Shown here piece after piece: positions 18,745-26,081 of a stretch of DNA of 64,000 bases. The position numbers and the translations under genes were made by a program. The notes under the pieces were generated by a model that saw only the letters and a list, made by a program, of their open reading frames with translations, was not told where the DNA came from and made no database searches. This DNA is from an uncultured Oscillospiraceae bacterium. Lineage in GTDB: Bacteria; Bacillota; Clostridia; Oscillospirales; Oscillospiraceae. Every line of letters starts with the position of its first letter. Within the stretch, counting starts at the first letter, position 1. The DNA is taken from contig CAKTOW010000007.1 of assembly GCA_934590325.1 (NCBI GenBank), positions 27,166-91,165 on the forward strand, given 5' to 3'.

Positions 18745-20211
18745 TTACAGGACCAGGATGCTGATGACGCCGGAGGCCACGATGGCCAGTGTAACAGCCA
18801 CCAGGACCACGATGCCCTTGGACAGCGCCCACTGCTGGCCGTCATCCGCAAAGATGTCCGTGCTCAGCATGATGGCGGACTGACCGGAGCCGGAGGGCAG
18901 CAGGCAGGCGGTTAGGGTGCCGGTACCGATCAGCGCGGGGAACACGGAGACATTGATGCCCTCCTGGTACAGCACCACAGCCAGCGGCGCCAGTGCCGTC
19001 AGGAACAGGATCGCCGTGGCGGAGTTGGAGAAGAACTGCGTGATCAGGCAGCTGAGGACGCAGACGATGATCACCACGGTCACGATGCTCATCCCGCCGA
19101 AGATACCCTGGAAGATGCTCAGCAGCCAGGTAGCCACGCCGCAGACGTCCGCCGCCATGGCACCGCCGATGGCGATAACAGAACCCACCGCGAAGATGAT
19201 CTGCCAGTTGGTGCCGTTCTTGAACACGTCGCCGATCTCGGCGATGGGCTCGCCGTCCACGTGGATCAGGCAGAGCAGGCAGATCACGAAGCCCATGAAC
19301 AGGTTCTGGCCGATGTTGTTCAGGAACAGGTACACACCGGACTCAGAGGGCAGCAGCATCAGGATGAACGGATAGAAGAAGGTCAGGATGACGGACACCA
19401 GCACGATGACCTGCTTCTTGGACATCTTCTTGAACTCCTCCGTCTGCAGCACGGAGACATCCAGCCCCTTCATGCGGGTCAGGTCGAACTTAAAGACGAA
19501 GCGTGCCAGGACCATCAGGAACACGAAGGACAGCACAGCCATGATGATGGCGGTCATCAGCCAGGTATTGCCGTCGCAGGCTGTGCCGATGGTATTCAGC
19601 TGCGCGTCGAAGATGCTCATGTACAGCACGGAATAGGGCTTGAAGGGGAACAGCACCTCCGTGGTACCGGAAAGCGCCACGGTGGACAGCAGGAGGAAGC
19701 GGAACCAGTCGTCCTTTATGCTCATGCCCGTCACCTCCGAAATGGCGGACAGGATGGCGATAGCCAGCAGGATGATGCCAAAGGAACCGATGACCGCGCC
19801 GATAACGATGATCGCCAGGAAGAAGAACGCGGTGAACAGATAGGGTCTGCCGTTGACCACCTTACGGGACAGCAGCCAGCGCACCAGGAACTCACCGGTC
19901 TTGGTCTTCTGGAAGATGTACACCATGATGAAGATGAAGATCATCAGCAGGGTGATGCTGTTGCCCAGCGTGGTGGTCACGATGGATGCGGCGGTGTAGT
20001 ATCCCGGGATCACGCAGGCCGTCAGCGCGATCACGGAGGAAAGCAGCAGGCCGCCGGTGACGATGCTCAGGTAGATCCACCCCACCATGATGCACAGGTA
20101 CTGTACGCCCATCCGGGTCACGGGGCCCCACGTGGGGATGATAAAGCCGGCTACAAACATGATCAGCAGAGCGATCACTGTCTGTATCATTTTCGATTTA
20201 TTTGTTTTCAT
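18745..20211 (-). CDS. Divalent-anion/dicarboxylate transporter-like protein (SLC13/ion-transporter superfamily)
   Basis: The 488-residue protein has about 11-12 hydrophobic helices beginning at residue 9 and two internally similar halves. Each half holds a re-entrant Ser/Asn/Thr segment (GNSITLLMIFIFIMVY; FFSNSATAILFLTALAP), and a late TACLLPSGSGQSAIML loop follows, typical of DASS/ArsB-type carriers. It should import a carboxylate with Na+ or H+. The ATG at 20211 has AGGAGG 6 nt upstream. It lies between the isocitrate-lyase-like and hydrolase genes, so it is the likely uptake system for the pathway. Confidence 0.8.
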   Translation of the reverse strand: MKTNKSKMIQTVIALLIMFVAGFIIPTWGPVTRMGVQYLCIMVGWIYLSIVTGGLLLSSVIALTACVIPGYYTAASIVTTTLGNSITLLMIFIFIMVYIFQKTKTGEFLVRWLLSRKVVNGRPYLFTAFFFLAIIVIGAVIGSFGIILLAIAILSAISEVTGMSIKDDWFRFLLLSTVALSGTTEVLFPFKPYSVLYMSIFDAQLNTIGTACDGNTWLMTAIIMAVLSFVFLMVLARFVFKFDLTRMKGLDVSVLQTEEFKKMSKKQVIVLVSVILTFFYPFILMLLPSESGVYLFLNNIGQNLFMGFVICLLCLIHVDGEPIAEIGDVFKNGTNWQIIFAVGSVIAIGGAMAADVCGVATWLLSIFQGIFGGMSIVTVVIIVCVLSCLITQFFSNSATAILFLTALAPLAVVLYQEGINVSVFPALIGTGTLTACLLPSGSGQSAIMLSTDIFADDGQQWALSKGIVVLVAVTLAIVASGVISILVL

Positions 20212-20269
20212 GTGATTCCTCCTATGTTTTATTGTCGGGATGCTCTCCCGTCGGCTACAGGGTACGGGC

Positions 20270-21154
20270 TCACCGCAGCTTTTTCTCAACGCTGTCAAAG
20301 CGGCTCTCCTCCAGCTCTCTCACAAGAGGCAGACCGATGAAGTCGTTGAACTGCGAAAAGCTCATCATTCTGTCCAGATAATTCCTTGTCGTGCCGTTGG
20401 CCCGGAGGTCCACCAGCATATCATACACCGCTTTGGCGGCCACGAACAGCGTGGATATGGGAAACACCACCATATCGTATCCGATGTCCTGCAGCTCCCC
20501 GGCGGTCAGCAGGGGCGTGCGGCCGGTCTCCACCATGTTGGCGATGGTGCGGGCGGGGATCTCCTGGTTGACGCGGCGCATCTCCTCCACGCTCTCCACG
20601 CTCTCCACGAACACCACATCCGCTCCCGCCTCCGCGTACAGCTTGCCGCGGCGTATGGCCTCGTCGATGCCGTAGCGCGTCCGGGCGTCCGTGCGGGCAA
20701 TGATCAGGAAGTCCGGGTCGGTGCGGGCGGCGATGGCCGCCTTCAGCTTCATCACCATCTCCTGCGCGTCGATCACGTCCCGTCCCAGCATGTGCCCGCA
20801 CTTCTTGGGCATGGTCTGATCCTCCAGCTGGATGGCCGCCACACCGGCGCGCTCATACTCCCGTATGGTGCGCACCATGTTGACGTTGTTGCCGAATCCG
20901 GTATCCGCGTCGCAGATCACCGGGACGTTCACCGCCATGACCATGTCGGCGGCGCGCTCCGCCATCTCGCTCATGGTCATCAGCCCCACGTCCGGCTGCC
21001 CCAGCTTGCTGGCGGACTGGCCGTAGCCCGTCATGTACACGCAGGAGAAGCCCGCGGCCTCCGCCAGCCTGGCGCTGAGTGCGTCGTACGCACCCGGCAG
21101 TATCAGTATCTCGTCGGACTCTACCAGTTTGCGCAGTCGTTTTCTTGCCTCCAT
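20270..21154 (-). CDS. Isocitrate lyase/PEP mutase superfamily enzyme
   Basis: The 294-residue TIM-barrel protein has the Mg-binding DADTGFGN (82-89) and the lyase active loop EDQTMPKKCGH (111-121) with catalytic Cys119. This makes it a C-C lyase of the 2-methylisocitrate, dimethylmalate or related type rather than a phosphonate mutase or oxaloacetate decarboxylase lacking the Cys. Such enzymes split a 2- or 3-hydroxy dicarboxylate, usually giving pyruvate or glyoxylate plus a second acid. AAAGGAG precedes the ATG. It sits 32 bp after the CoA-transferase stop. Confidence 0.88.
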   Translation of the reverse strand: MEARKRLRKLVESDEILILPGAYDALSARLAEAAGFSCVYMTGYGQSASKLGQPDVGLMTMSEMAERAADMVMAVNVPVICDADTGFGNNVNMVRTIREYERAGVAAIQLEDQTMPKKCGHMLGRDVIDAQEMVMKLKAAIAARTDPDFLIIARTDARTRYGIDEAIRRGKLYAEAGADVVFVESVESVEEMRRVNQEIPARTIANMVETGRTPLLTAGELQDIGYDMVVFPISTLFVAAKAVYDMLVDLRANGTTRNYLDRMMSFSQFNDFIGLPLVRELEESRFDSVEKKLR

Positions 21155-21186
21155 ACACGCTCCTTTCTCTTCGCGGCGCTGTCAGC

Positions 21187-22377
21187 TCAGATAACGTGGT
21201 CCTCCTCCAATGCCTCCAGCTGTGCTTTATCCATGCCCAGCAGTTGGCCATAGATCTCTTCGTTGTGCTGTCCCAGCGCCGGCGCGCAGGTGCGCACCTC
21301 CGGCATCATGTCCAGCAGCTTGACGGGGTTGCCGTTGACCCGCATATCGCCGATCACCGGGTGCTTCACGGGGATGAACATCTCGCGGTCCTCCACGATG
21401 TGGGGGTCATGGCTCACCTGGTACAGGTCGTTGATGGGCGATGCGGGCACACCGGCGGCGTTGATGGCCTCGTAGGCCTCCTCCTTCGTCAGCGTGGTGC
21501 TCCACTTCTCCACCTCCACCTTCAGCGCGGCGTGGTTCTCGCAGCGCAGGGCGTTGCTCAGGAACCGGGGGTCCGTCAGCAGGTCCTCGCGGTGCAGCAC
21601 CTTGGTGCACAGCAGGTTGAACAGCTTGTCGTTGCCGCAGCCGATGACGAAGTTGCCGTCCTTGGCCTTGAAGGAGTCGTAGGGGTACGCGGAGGCGTAC
21701 CGGTTGCCGATACGACGGGGTAGCTTGCCGGAGGCAAAGTACCGCTGCGTCCCGGTCTCCAGGCTGGATACCACGCTGTCCACCAGCGCCACGTCCACCC
21801 GCTGACCCTTGCCGCTGAGCTCTCTGGCGTGCAGCGCCGTCAGGATGCCGATGGTCAGGTTCATGCCGCCCAGCACATCGCCGATGGCCGTACCCACACG
21901 CAGGGGCTCGCCGTCCGGCTCACCGGTGATGCTCATCAGTCCACCGTAGGCCTGGGCGATGATGTCGTAGCCCGGGCGGGCAGAGCAGCGGCCATAGCTG
22001 CCGAAGCCGGACACCGCCGCGTAGATGATACGCTCGTTGGCCTCCTTCAGCACCTCATAGCCCAGTCCCATCCGATCCATCACGCCGGGGCGGTAGTTCT
22101 CCACCACCACGTCCGCCTTCTTCACCAGCGCAAGGAACATCTCCTTTCCCTTGGGGTCCTTCAGGTTCAAGGTCACGCTCTTCTTATTGCGGTTCACATT
22201 GGCGTAGTAAAGGCTGGAACCGTTGACAAACGGGCCCATGCCCCGTGTGTCGTCCCCCTTGACGGGGATCTCGATCTTGATCACATCCGCGCCGAAATCC
22301 GCCAGCATCATGGTGCAGTACGGACCGGCCAGCACCCGCGTCAGATCCAGCACAACAATATCCTGTAAAGCTTTCAT
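21187..22377 (-). CDS. Class III (CaiB/BaiF) CoA-transferase
   Basis: The 396-residue protein has the family start LDLTRVLAGPYCTMMLADFGADV, NYRPGVMDRMGLGYE, and the catalytic Asp138 in RPGYDIIAQAYGG, which forms the acyl-enzyme. Family III enzymes move CoA between specific carboxylates, such as succinyl-CoA:HMG/glutarate (SUGCT), citramalate, oxalate or carnitine. The HMG-CoA-lyase-like gene lies 12 bp upstream, and AGGAG precedes the ATG. It probably loads CoA onto the imported hydroxy-acid for the lyase. Confidence 0.92.
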   Translation of the reverse strand: MKALQDIVVLDLTRVLAGPYCTMMLADFGADVIKIEIPVKGDDTRGMGPFVNGSSLYYANVNRNKKSVTLNLKDPKGKEMFLALVKKADVVVENYRPGVMDRMGLGYEVLKEANERIIYAAVSGFGSYGRCSARPGYDIIAQAYGGLMSITGEPDGEPLRVGTAIGDVLGGMNLTIGILTALHARELSGKGQRVDVALVDSVVSSLETGTQRYFASGKLPRRIGNRYASAYPYDSFKAKDGNFVIGCGNDKLFNLLCTKVLHREDLLTDPRFLSNALRCENHAALKVEVEKWSTTLTKEEAYEAINAAGVPASPINDLYQVSHDPHIVEDREMFIPVKHPVIGDMRVNGNPVKLLDMMPEVRTCAPALGQHNEEIYGQLLGMDKAQLEALEEDHVI

Positions 22378-22389
22378 GTGTTTCTCCTG

Positions 22390-23286
22390 TCAGCAGCACG
22401 GACTTTTCGCCGTGATATTCATCTGGTGTCCGCTGTACACGCCGTCGATCTCCGCGTGCTGCTCCTTGGACAGCGCCAGCAGCTTGTCGAAGTCGATGCC
22501 GGTGTCGTACCCCATGCGCTGCAGCATGTAGACCAGGTCCTCCGTGGCGGTGTTGCCCGATGCGCCCGGCGCGAAGGGGCATCCGCCCAGACCTCCCAGC
22601 GTGGACTGCACCGTGTCCACACCGGCCTCGATGGCCGCCAGTGTGTTCACCAGTCCCATGCCCCGGGTGTCGTGGATGTGTACCTGCAGCTTCATGTCGG
22701 GGAAGTTCTCCCGGATGCCCTGCACCGTGCGGCGCACCTGCGCGGGATCGGCGATACCGATGGTGTCCGCCAGATACACCGTGTCCACTCCGCTGTTGTG
22801 TATACGTTCCACAAAGCGCAGCACCTTATCCAGCGTGGGGACGCCCTCAAACGGGCAGCCGAAGGTGGTGGCCATGCCGATGCACAGCTCCAGCTCCGGG
22901 AAGCTCTCCCGGATGCGGCACAGCTCCTCAAAGGACTGGTCGTGGGTCCGGTTGATGTTGGCCTTGTTGTGGGACTCGCTGACGGAGATGACGTAGGTCA
23001 GGTTCTTCAGCCCCGCCGTCTTGGCCAGCTCCGCTCCCTTGAAGTTGGGGACCAACGCCACCAGCTCCTTGTCCGGGTATTTCTCCACGCAGTAGCGGGC
23101 CACCTCCCCGGCGTCCACCATCTGCGGGATAGCCTTAGGGCTGACGAAGGAGGTGATCTCCACGCTCTCCAGCCCGCAGGCAAACAGCCCGTCGATGTAC
23201 TTCAGCTTTTCCTCCGTGGGCAGCACCTGCTTGAGGTTCTGCCAGCCATCTCTCGGTCCGCACTCAAGGATCTTTACTTTCTGCAT
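22390..23286 (-). CDS. HMG-CoA lyase family enzyme
   Basis: The 298-residue TIM-barrel protein shows ECGPRDGWQN (8-17, catalytic Arg12 and Asp13), metal ligands HIHD (203-206) and Asn245, and the lyase signature GGLGGCPFAPGASGN with catalytic Cys236. Members cleave 3-hydroxy-3-methylglutaryl-CoA to acetyl-CoA and acetoacetate; close relatives act on citramalyl-CoA or other 3-hydroxy-acyl-CoAs. This is the first gene of the minus-strand operon, with an AGGAGG RBS and a consensus promoter about 70 bp upstream. The neighbouring CoA-transferase suggests the free acid is activated first. Confidence 0.92.
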   Translation of the reverse strand: MQKVKILECGPRDGWQNLKQVLPTEEKLKYIDGLFACGLESVEITSFVSPKAIPQMVDAGEVARYCVEKYPDKELVALVPNFKGAELAKTAGLKNLTYVISVSESHNKANINRTHDQSFEELCRIRESFPELELCIGMATTFGCPFEGVPTLDKVLRFVERIHNSGVDTVYLADTIGIADPAQVRRTVQGIRENFPDMKLQVHIHDTRGMGLVNTLAAIEAGVDTVQSTLGGLGGCPFAPGASGNTATEDLVYMLQRMGYDTGIDFDKLLALSKEQHAEIDGVYSGHQMNITAKSPCC

Positions 23287-23356
23287 TTCCTGTGCGCCTC
23301 CTGTATTCTTTGATCGTTGTTAGCTTATTTTGCTTAATTTTAATCTACCTGATTAA

Positions 23357-23385
23357 AAAATACAGCCGGAGGACAGAAATGTCAA
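23357..23385 (-). promoter_or_regulatory. Promoter of the catabolic operon
   Basis: On the minus strand TTGACA (23385-23380), 17 bp, TATTTT (23362-23357). The 8-mer TTAAGCAA follows at 23337-23330 (minus strand) and recurs on the plus strand at 23528-23535, just after the -10 element of the divergent regulator promoter. It is a possible half-operator. Confidence 0.75.
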
Positions 23386-23499
23386 TAGTCAAAAGCAAAA
23401 TCAGGGAAATGTACAGAATATGCGCACTTGATTTGTATAAAACGACACGTGATTTCCATTTAAATCCCAAATATATTCGCATTTTTATCTATTTAAGTC

Positions 23500-23528
23500 T
23501 TGACAAATAAGGTTAAAAACGATATAGT
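23500..23528 (+). promoter_or_regulatory. Promoter of the divergent LacI regulator
   Basis: TTGACA (23500-23505), 17-bp spacer, TATAGT (23523-23528), 30 bp before the ATG. AACGAT inside the spacer and the adjacent TTAAGCAA are candidate repressor contacts. Confidence 0.8.
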
Positions 23529-23558
23529 TAAGCAAGGAAATTAAGGAGGGGCGACAAA

Positions 23559-24626
23559 ATGGGCGTCAAACTGAAGGATATTGCGGAGCAGTGCGGCACA
23601 TCTGTGGCCACTGTCTCTTATGTGCTCAGCGGCAAGGGGGCCGAGAGCCGCATCTCCGCCGACATGCAGGAGCGTATTTTCGACACTGCTGAAAAACTGG
23701 GCTACACGCGGAGATCCGCCCCGCCCAAGCCGAAGCGCAGCCGTGTCGCCATCTATTGGCCCAAAAAGGGTCTCGAAACCACGCTGGTCAGCATCATGAA
23801 CGGCCTGAACTCCGCGATTCTGTTCGATACTGTTCCTGTCAGCATCGCCATCTGCCCCTACGAGGCCAACAACCTGCACCTGGAGGATGACCTGTGGTCC
23901 AGCCGCGTATACGACGCCGCCATCATCATTTCCGCCGGCGCCGGCGACCTCGCCACTCTTTCCAAACGTAAAACAAAAATTCCAGTAGTTATCCACAACC
24001 GCCTCCTCCCCGGCTACCCTTGTGTTTCCGTAGATCAGGAGGCCGCCGGCCGCATCGCCGCAGAGCAAGCCGTCTGCAAGGCCGGTGATGACATCGGCCT
24101 TGTCATCAACCCCACGCCGTTTCTGGGCCTGACCCAGCGGGGCACCGCCATCAGCCGCACCTGTCAGGAGTACGGTGTGGACATCCACTCCCGCACCTTT
24201 TACTGTGAAAATGACATCGACGCCGGTTACGAGCTGGGCATCCGGATGATACGCAGCCATCAGGTCCCCAAGGCCATCATCTGCACCTACGACATCGTAG
24301 GCTTCGGCCTCATGCGGGCACTGATCGAGGCCAACTACAAGGTAGGCAGCGATGTACAGATCATCAACACCTGCACCTCCCTGCCCCAGTTCTTCGCCAA
24401 GTCCACCCCCTCCATGACCGTGGTGGACCTGAAAATGGAGGAGATCACCCACCGCGCCGTGCGGCTGGCCATCGACCTGGCGCTGCGGCATCTGGACGGC
24501 AGCGACATCCGCCCCACCATCGTGGCGCCGCAGATCATCTACCGTGAGTCCTCCCCCGTCCCCACCTATGAGGAGATCGAATATCTGAAGCGCTGCAAAG
24601 CCGTCCACTCCACCGACCTTATCTGA
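23559..24626 (+). CDS. LacI-family regulator of the catabolic operon
   Basis: The 355-residue protein has an HTH at KLKDIAEQCGTSVATVSYVL, followed by a sensor domain in which TFYCENDIDAGYELGIRM and AIICTYDIVGFGLMRALIE mark the LacI/ribose-binding fold. It is somewhat divergent in the linker (PPKPKRSRVAIYWPKKG). GGAGGGG precedes the ATG. It is transcribed away from the five-gene operon across an AT-rich 272-bp gap with back-to-back consensus promoters, so it is the likely pathway-specific regulator. The inducer is unknown. Confidence 0.9.
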   Translation: MGVKLKDIAEQCGTSVATVSYVLSGKGAESRISADMQERIFDTAEKLGYTRRSAPPKPKRSRVAIYWPKKGLETTLVSIMNGLNSAILFDTVPVSIAICPYEANNLHLEDDLWSSRVYDAAIIISAGAGDLATLSKRKTKIPVVIHNRLLPGYPCVSVDQEAAGRIAAEQAVCKAGDDIGLVINPTPFLGLTQRGTAISRTCQEYGVDIHSRTFYCENDIDAGYELGIRMIRSHQVPKAIICTYDIVGFGLMRALIEANYKVGSDVQIINTCTSLPQFFAKSTPSMTVVDLKMEEITHRAVRLAIDLALRHLDGSDIRPTIVAPQIIYRESSPVPTYEEIEYLKRCKAVHSTDLI

Positions 24627-24633
24627 CACAGCA

Positions 24634-24674
24634 TAAACAGAGCCCCTCCGGGCTGACCGGAGGGGCTCTGTTTA
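24634..24674 (+). terminator. Terminator after the regulator
   Basis: TAAACAGAGCCCCTCCGG forms a perfect stem with its complement around GCTGA, ending in TTTA. Confidence 0.85.
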
Positions 24675-24706
24675 TCGTTATTCTCCCTGTTCCGCCAAAT
24701 GGCCTA

Positions 24707-25024
24707 TCATGTCTCCGGCACCTCGTAGCGCACGTCGTATTCGCTCCACAGGACGCGCACGGACACTCTGGCGCCCGCCGCGGACAAGGACGAATACACC
24801 TCGCACAGCGACCACAGCTTCGTGTCCGGCGCCTGCTGGCGTATCACCATGCGGTGGGTCTCCTGTGAGTTGGTGTACACAATTTCGTCCAGCACCACGC
24901 GGCCTGAAACGGTCACACCGTTGCCCGTGTAGGTCTCAACGGTGCTGGCGTTATAGATGGACGTGCGGCGCACATCCGTCAGCACAGGCGCGGCGGCGTC
25001 CTTGGGCGCGATGGTGATGCGCAC
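24707..25024 (-). pseudogene. Unrecognised protein, probably N-terminally truncated
   Basis: The reading frame runs from an internal GTG to a stop at 24707 (105 residues). It has host-like GC-rich codons and many beta-branched residues (VETYTGNGVTVSGRV, SLSAAGARVSVRVLW). The same frame continues a few codons upstream (TSTTAV) until composition switches abruptly to AT-rich near 25035. No RBS or convincing start exists. It is most likely the C-terminal part of a gene cut by the AT-rich insert. No family was recognised. Confidence 0.45.
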
Positions 25025-25029
25025 CGCCG

Positions 25030-25572
25030 TTGTGGAGGTATGCCTATACTGTCCGAAAAATTTCGAGTTTTTGGTTTGACCAAAAATATGTTTTCTTCGT
25101 GGAAGGTGTTTCCCCCCGAGAGACTTCCTATACAGCTGTAACTATTGGCTACGATAAACTTGCTGATTTGGTCTCTTACTGTAATGAACACAACCTAAGT
25201 ACTTCACTGGTTTACAATAGTGCTATTGAGCGTTATGTTGGTTGGGTGGATGATACTTCTTTTAAGATTACTGAGCTTGGTTTGACTTCTTCAATTGGCT
25301 TGCTTTGTAATGTAGACGGTAAGGTTTACATTGCTCAACGTGAAGGCGGGAGCACCTCCACCAACTACAACATCTACAACTACAACCAACCGACCATCAC
25401 GCATCATTCCAACTCCACCAGCGGTACGACCTCTACGCCTTATGTTTCATCCTCGTGGGCAGATCGCCGTCTCCAGGAGGAACTTTATAAGGACGTTGAC
25501 TACATCAACCAGCGTATGTCTATCGCCAATGGATACTTCTCAAATATCGGCTGGCCTTTCTGTGCGGAGTAG
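25030..25572 (+). CDS. AT-rich open frame of foreign origin, function unknown
   Basis: 180 codons are open from a TTG; the true start may lie further in, for instance at a later in-frame codon. Codon use is AT-rich and unlike every neighbour (many TTT, ACT and AAT codons). The middle is Asn/Tyr/Thr-rich low complexity (TNYNIYNYNQPTITHH), preceded by a compact region (GYDKLADLVSYCNEHN) and followed by a polar helical tail ending CAE. It lacks a clear RBS. It fills exactly the AT-rich block between two truncated host genes and may derive from a small phage or plasmid. Whether it is expressed is unknown. Confidence 0.45.
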   Translation: MWRYAYTVRKISSFWFDQKYVFFVEGVSPRETSYTAVTIGYDKLADLVSYCNEHNLSTSLVYNSAIERYVGWVDDTSFKITELGLTSSIGLLCNVDGKVYIAQREGGSTSTNYNIYNYNQPTITHHSNSTSGTTSTPYVSSSWADRRLQEELYKDVDYINQRMSIANGYFSNIGWPFCAE

Positions 25573-25748
25573 CGCGTCCCGTCCCAGTATTTGCAGGTAT
25601 GCATATAGCTGCCTCTCTTAAGCTCGTAGTAGATCATCCTCTCGCAGAAGCCCAGCTGGCGGGCGATCTCCCGCACCGGTATCTTGTTCCGCCGCATGGC
25701 CTCCAGCTGGTGGCGCTCCTGCTCCGTCATGTAGTGCTGCTTTCCCAT
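25500..25748 (-). pseudogene. Truncated HTH protein, IS30-transposase-like N-terminus
   Basis: From the ATG at 25748 (GAGGAGG 9-10 nt upstream), about 60 residues read as an HTH_38-type DNA-binding domain: MTEQERHQLEAMRRNK, then VREIARQLGFCERMIYYEL, ending RYSAQKGQ. This is the beginning of IS30-type transposases and of related helix-turn-helix proteins in small phage-like elements. After position about 25567 the frame runs into the AT-rich block and stops after 16 unrelated residues. The catalytic DDE portion is missing. Confidence 0.65.
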
Positions 25749-25870
25749 CTCCCTGTACCTCCTCAATAAGCGTTGTTGGAGTGTTGCCATTATACCACAT
25801 TCCCCACGATGGGTAGTGGTGTGAGCACGGCGCGAGTTCGCGCCGTGTTGGTTACCTATCCCGCAACGAC

Positions 25871-25952
25871 AAAAGCCCTGTCAAGGAGACCGTGGAATAA
25901 ATCCAGTTCGCACACTGGTTTTATGCCGCGAAAGCTCCTTTACAGGACTTTT
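25871..25952. repeat. Nested 80-bp palindromic element
   Basis: Outer arms AAAAGCCCTGTCAAGGAG (25871-25888) and CTCCTTTACAGGACTTTT (25935-25952) match as inverted repeats at 16 of 18 positions. Inside, ATAAATCCAG and CTGGTTTTAT pair at 9 of 10. The element lies in the 333-bp gene-free gap between the truncated HTH gene and the acetyltransferase. A separate small hairpin (GGCGCGAGTTCGCGCC) lies near 25837. It may be a MITE or REP-like remnant, or a structured RNA. Confidence 0.7.
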
Positions 25953-26040
25953 TCGGTGTGATATTCGCCCTCCGGCTCCCCTCAACACACTTTGATATTT
26001 TTTGTCAATACTGCAAATTTATCTTGACATCTGCGCAGCA

Positions 26041-26080
26041 AAAAGAGGCCGCAGGGCTTAGCCCTGACGGCCTCTTTTTT
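26041..26080. terminator. Terminator of the acetyltransferase gene
   Basis: AAAAGAGGCCG pairs with CGGCCTCTTTT with an inner CAGGGC/GCCCTG stem; runs of A and T on both sides make it work in either direction. Confidence 0.85.
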
Positions 26081-26081
26081 A

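Noticed and set aside
20270..21154. Phosphoenolpyruvate mutase or phosphonate biosynthesis gene
   Set aside because: The KKCGH lyase loop with its Cys is present and there are no phosphonate partners nearby.
24707..25024. An intact small gene
   Set aside because: It has no RBS or credible start, and its frame runs into a composition break; treated as a truncated fragment.
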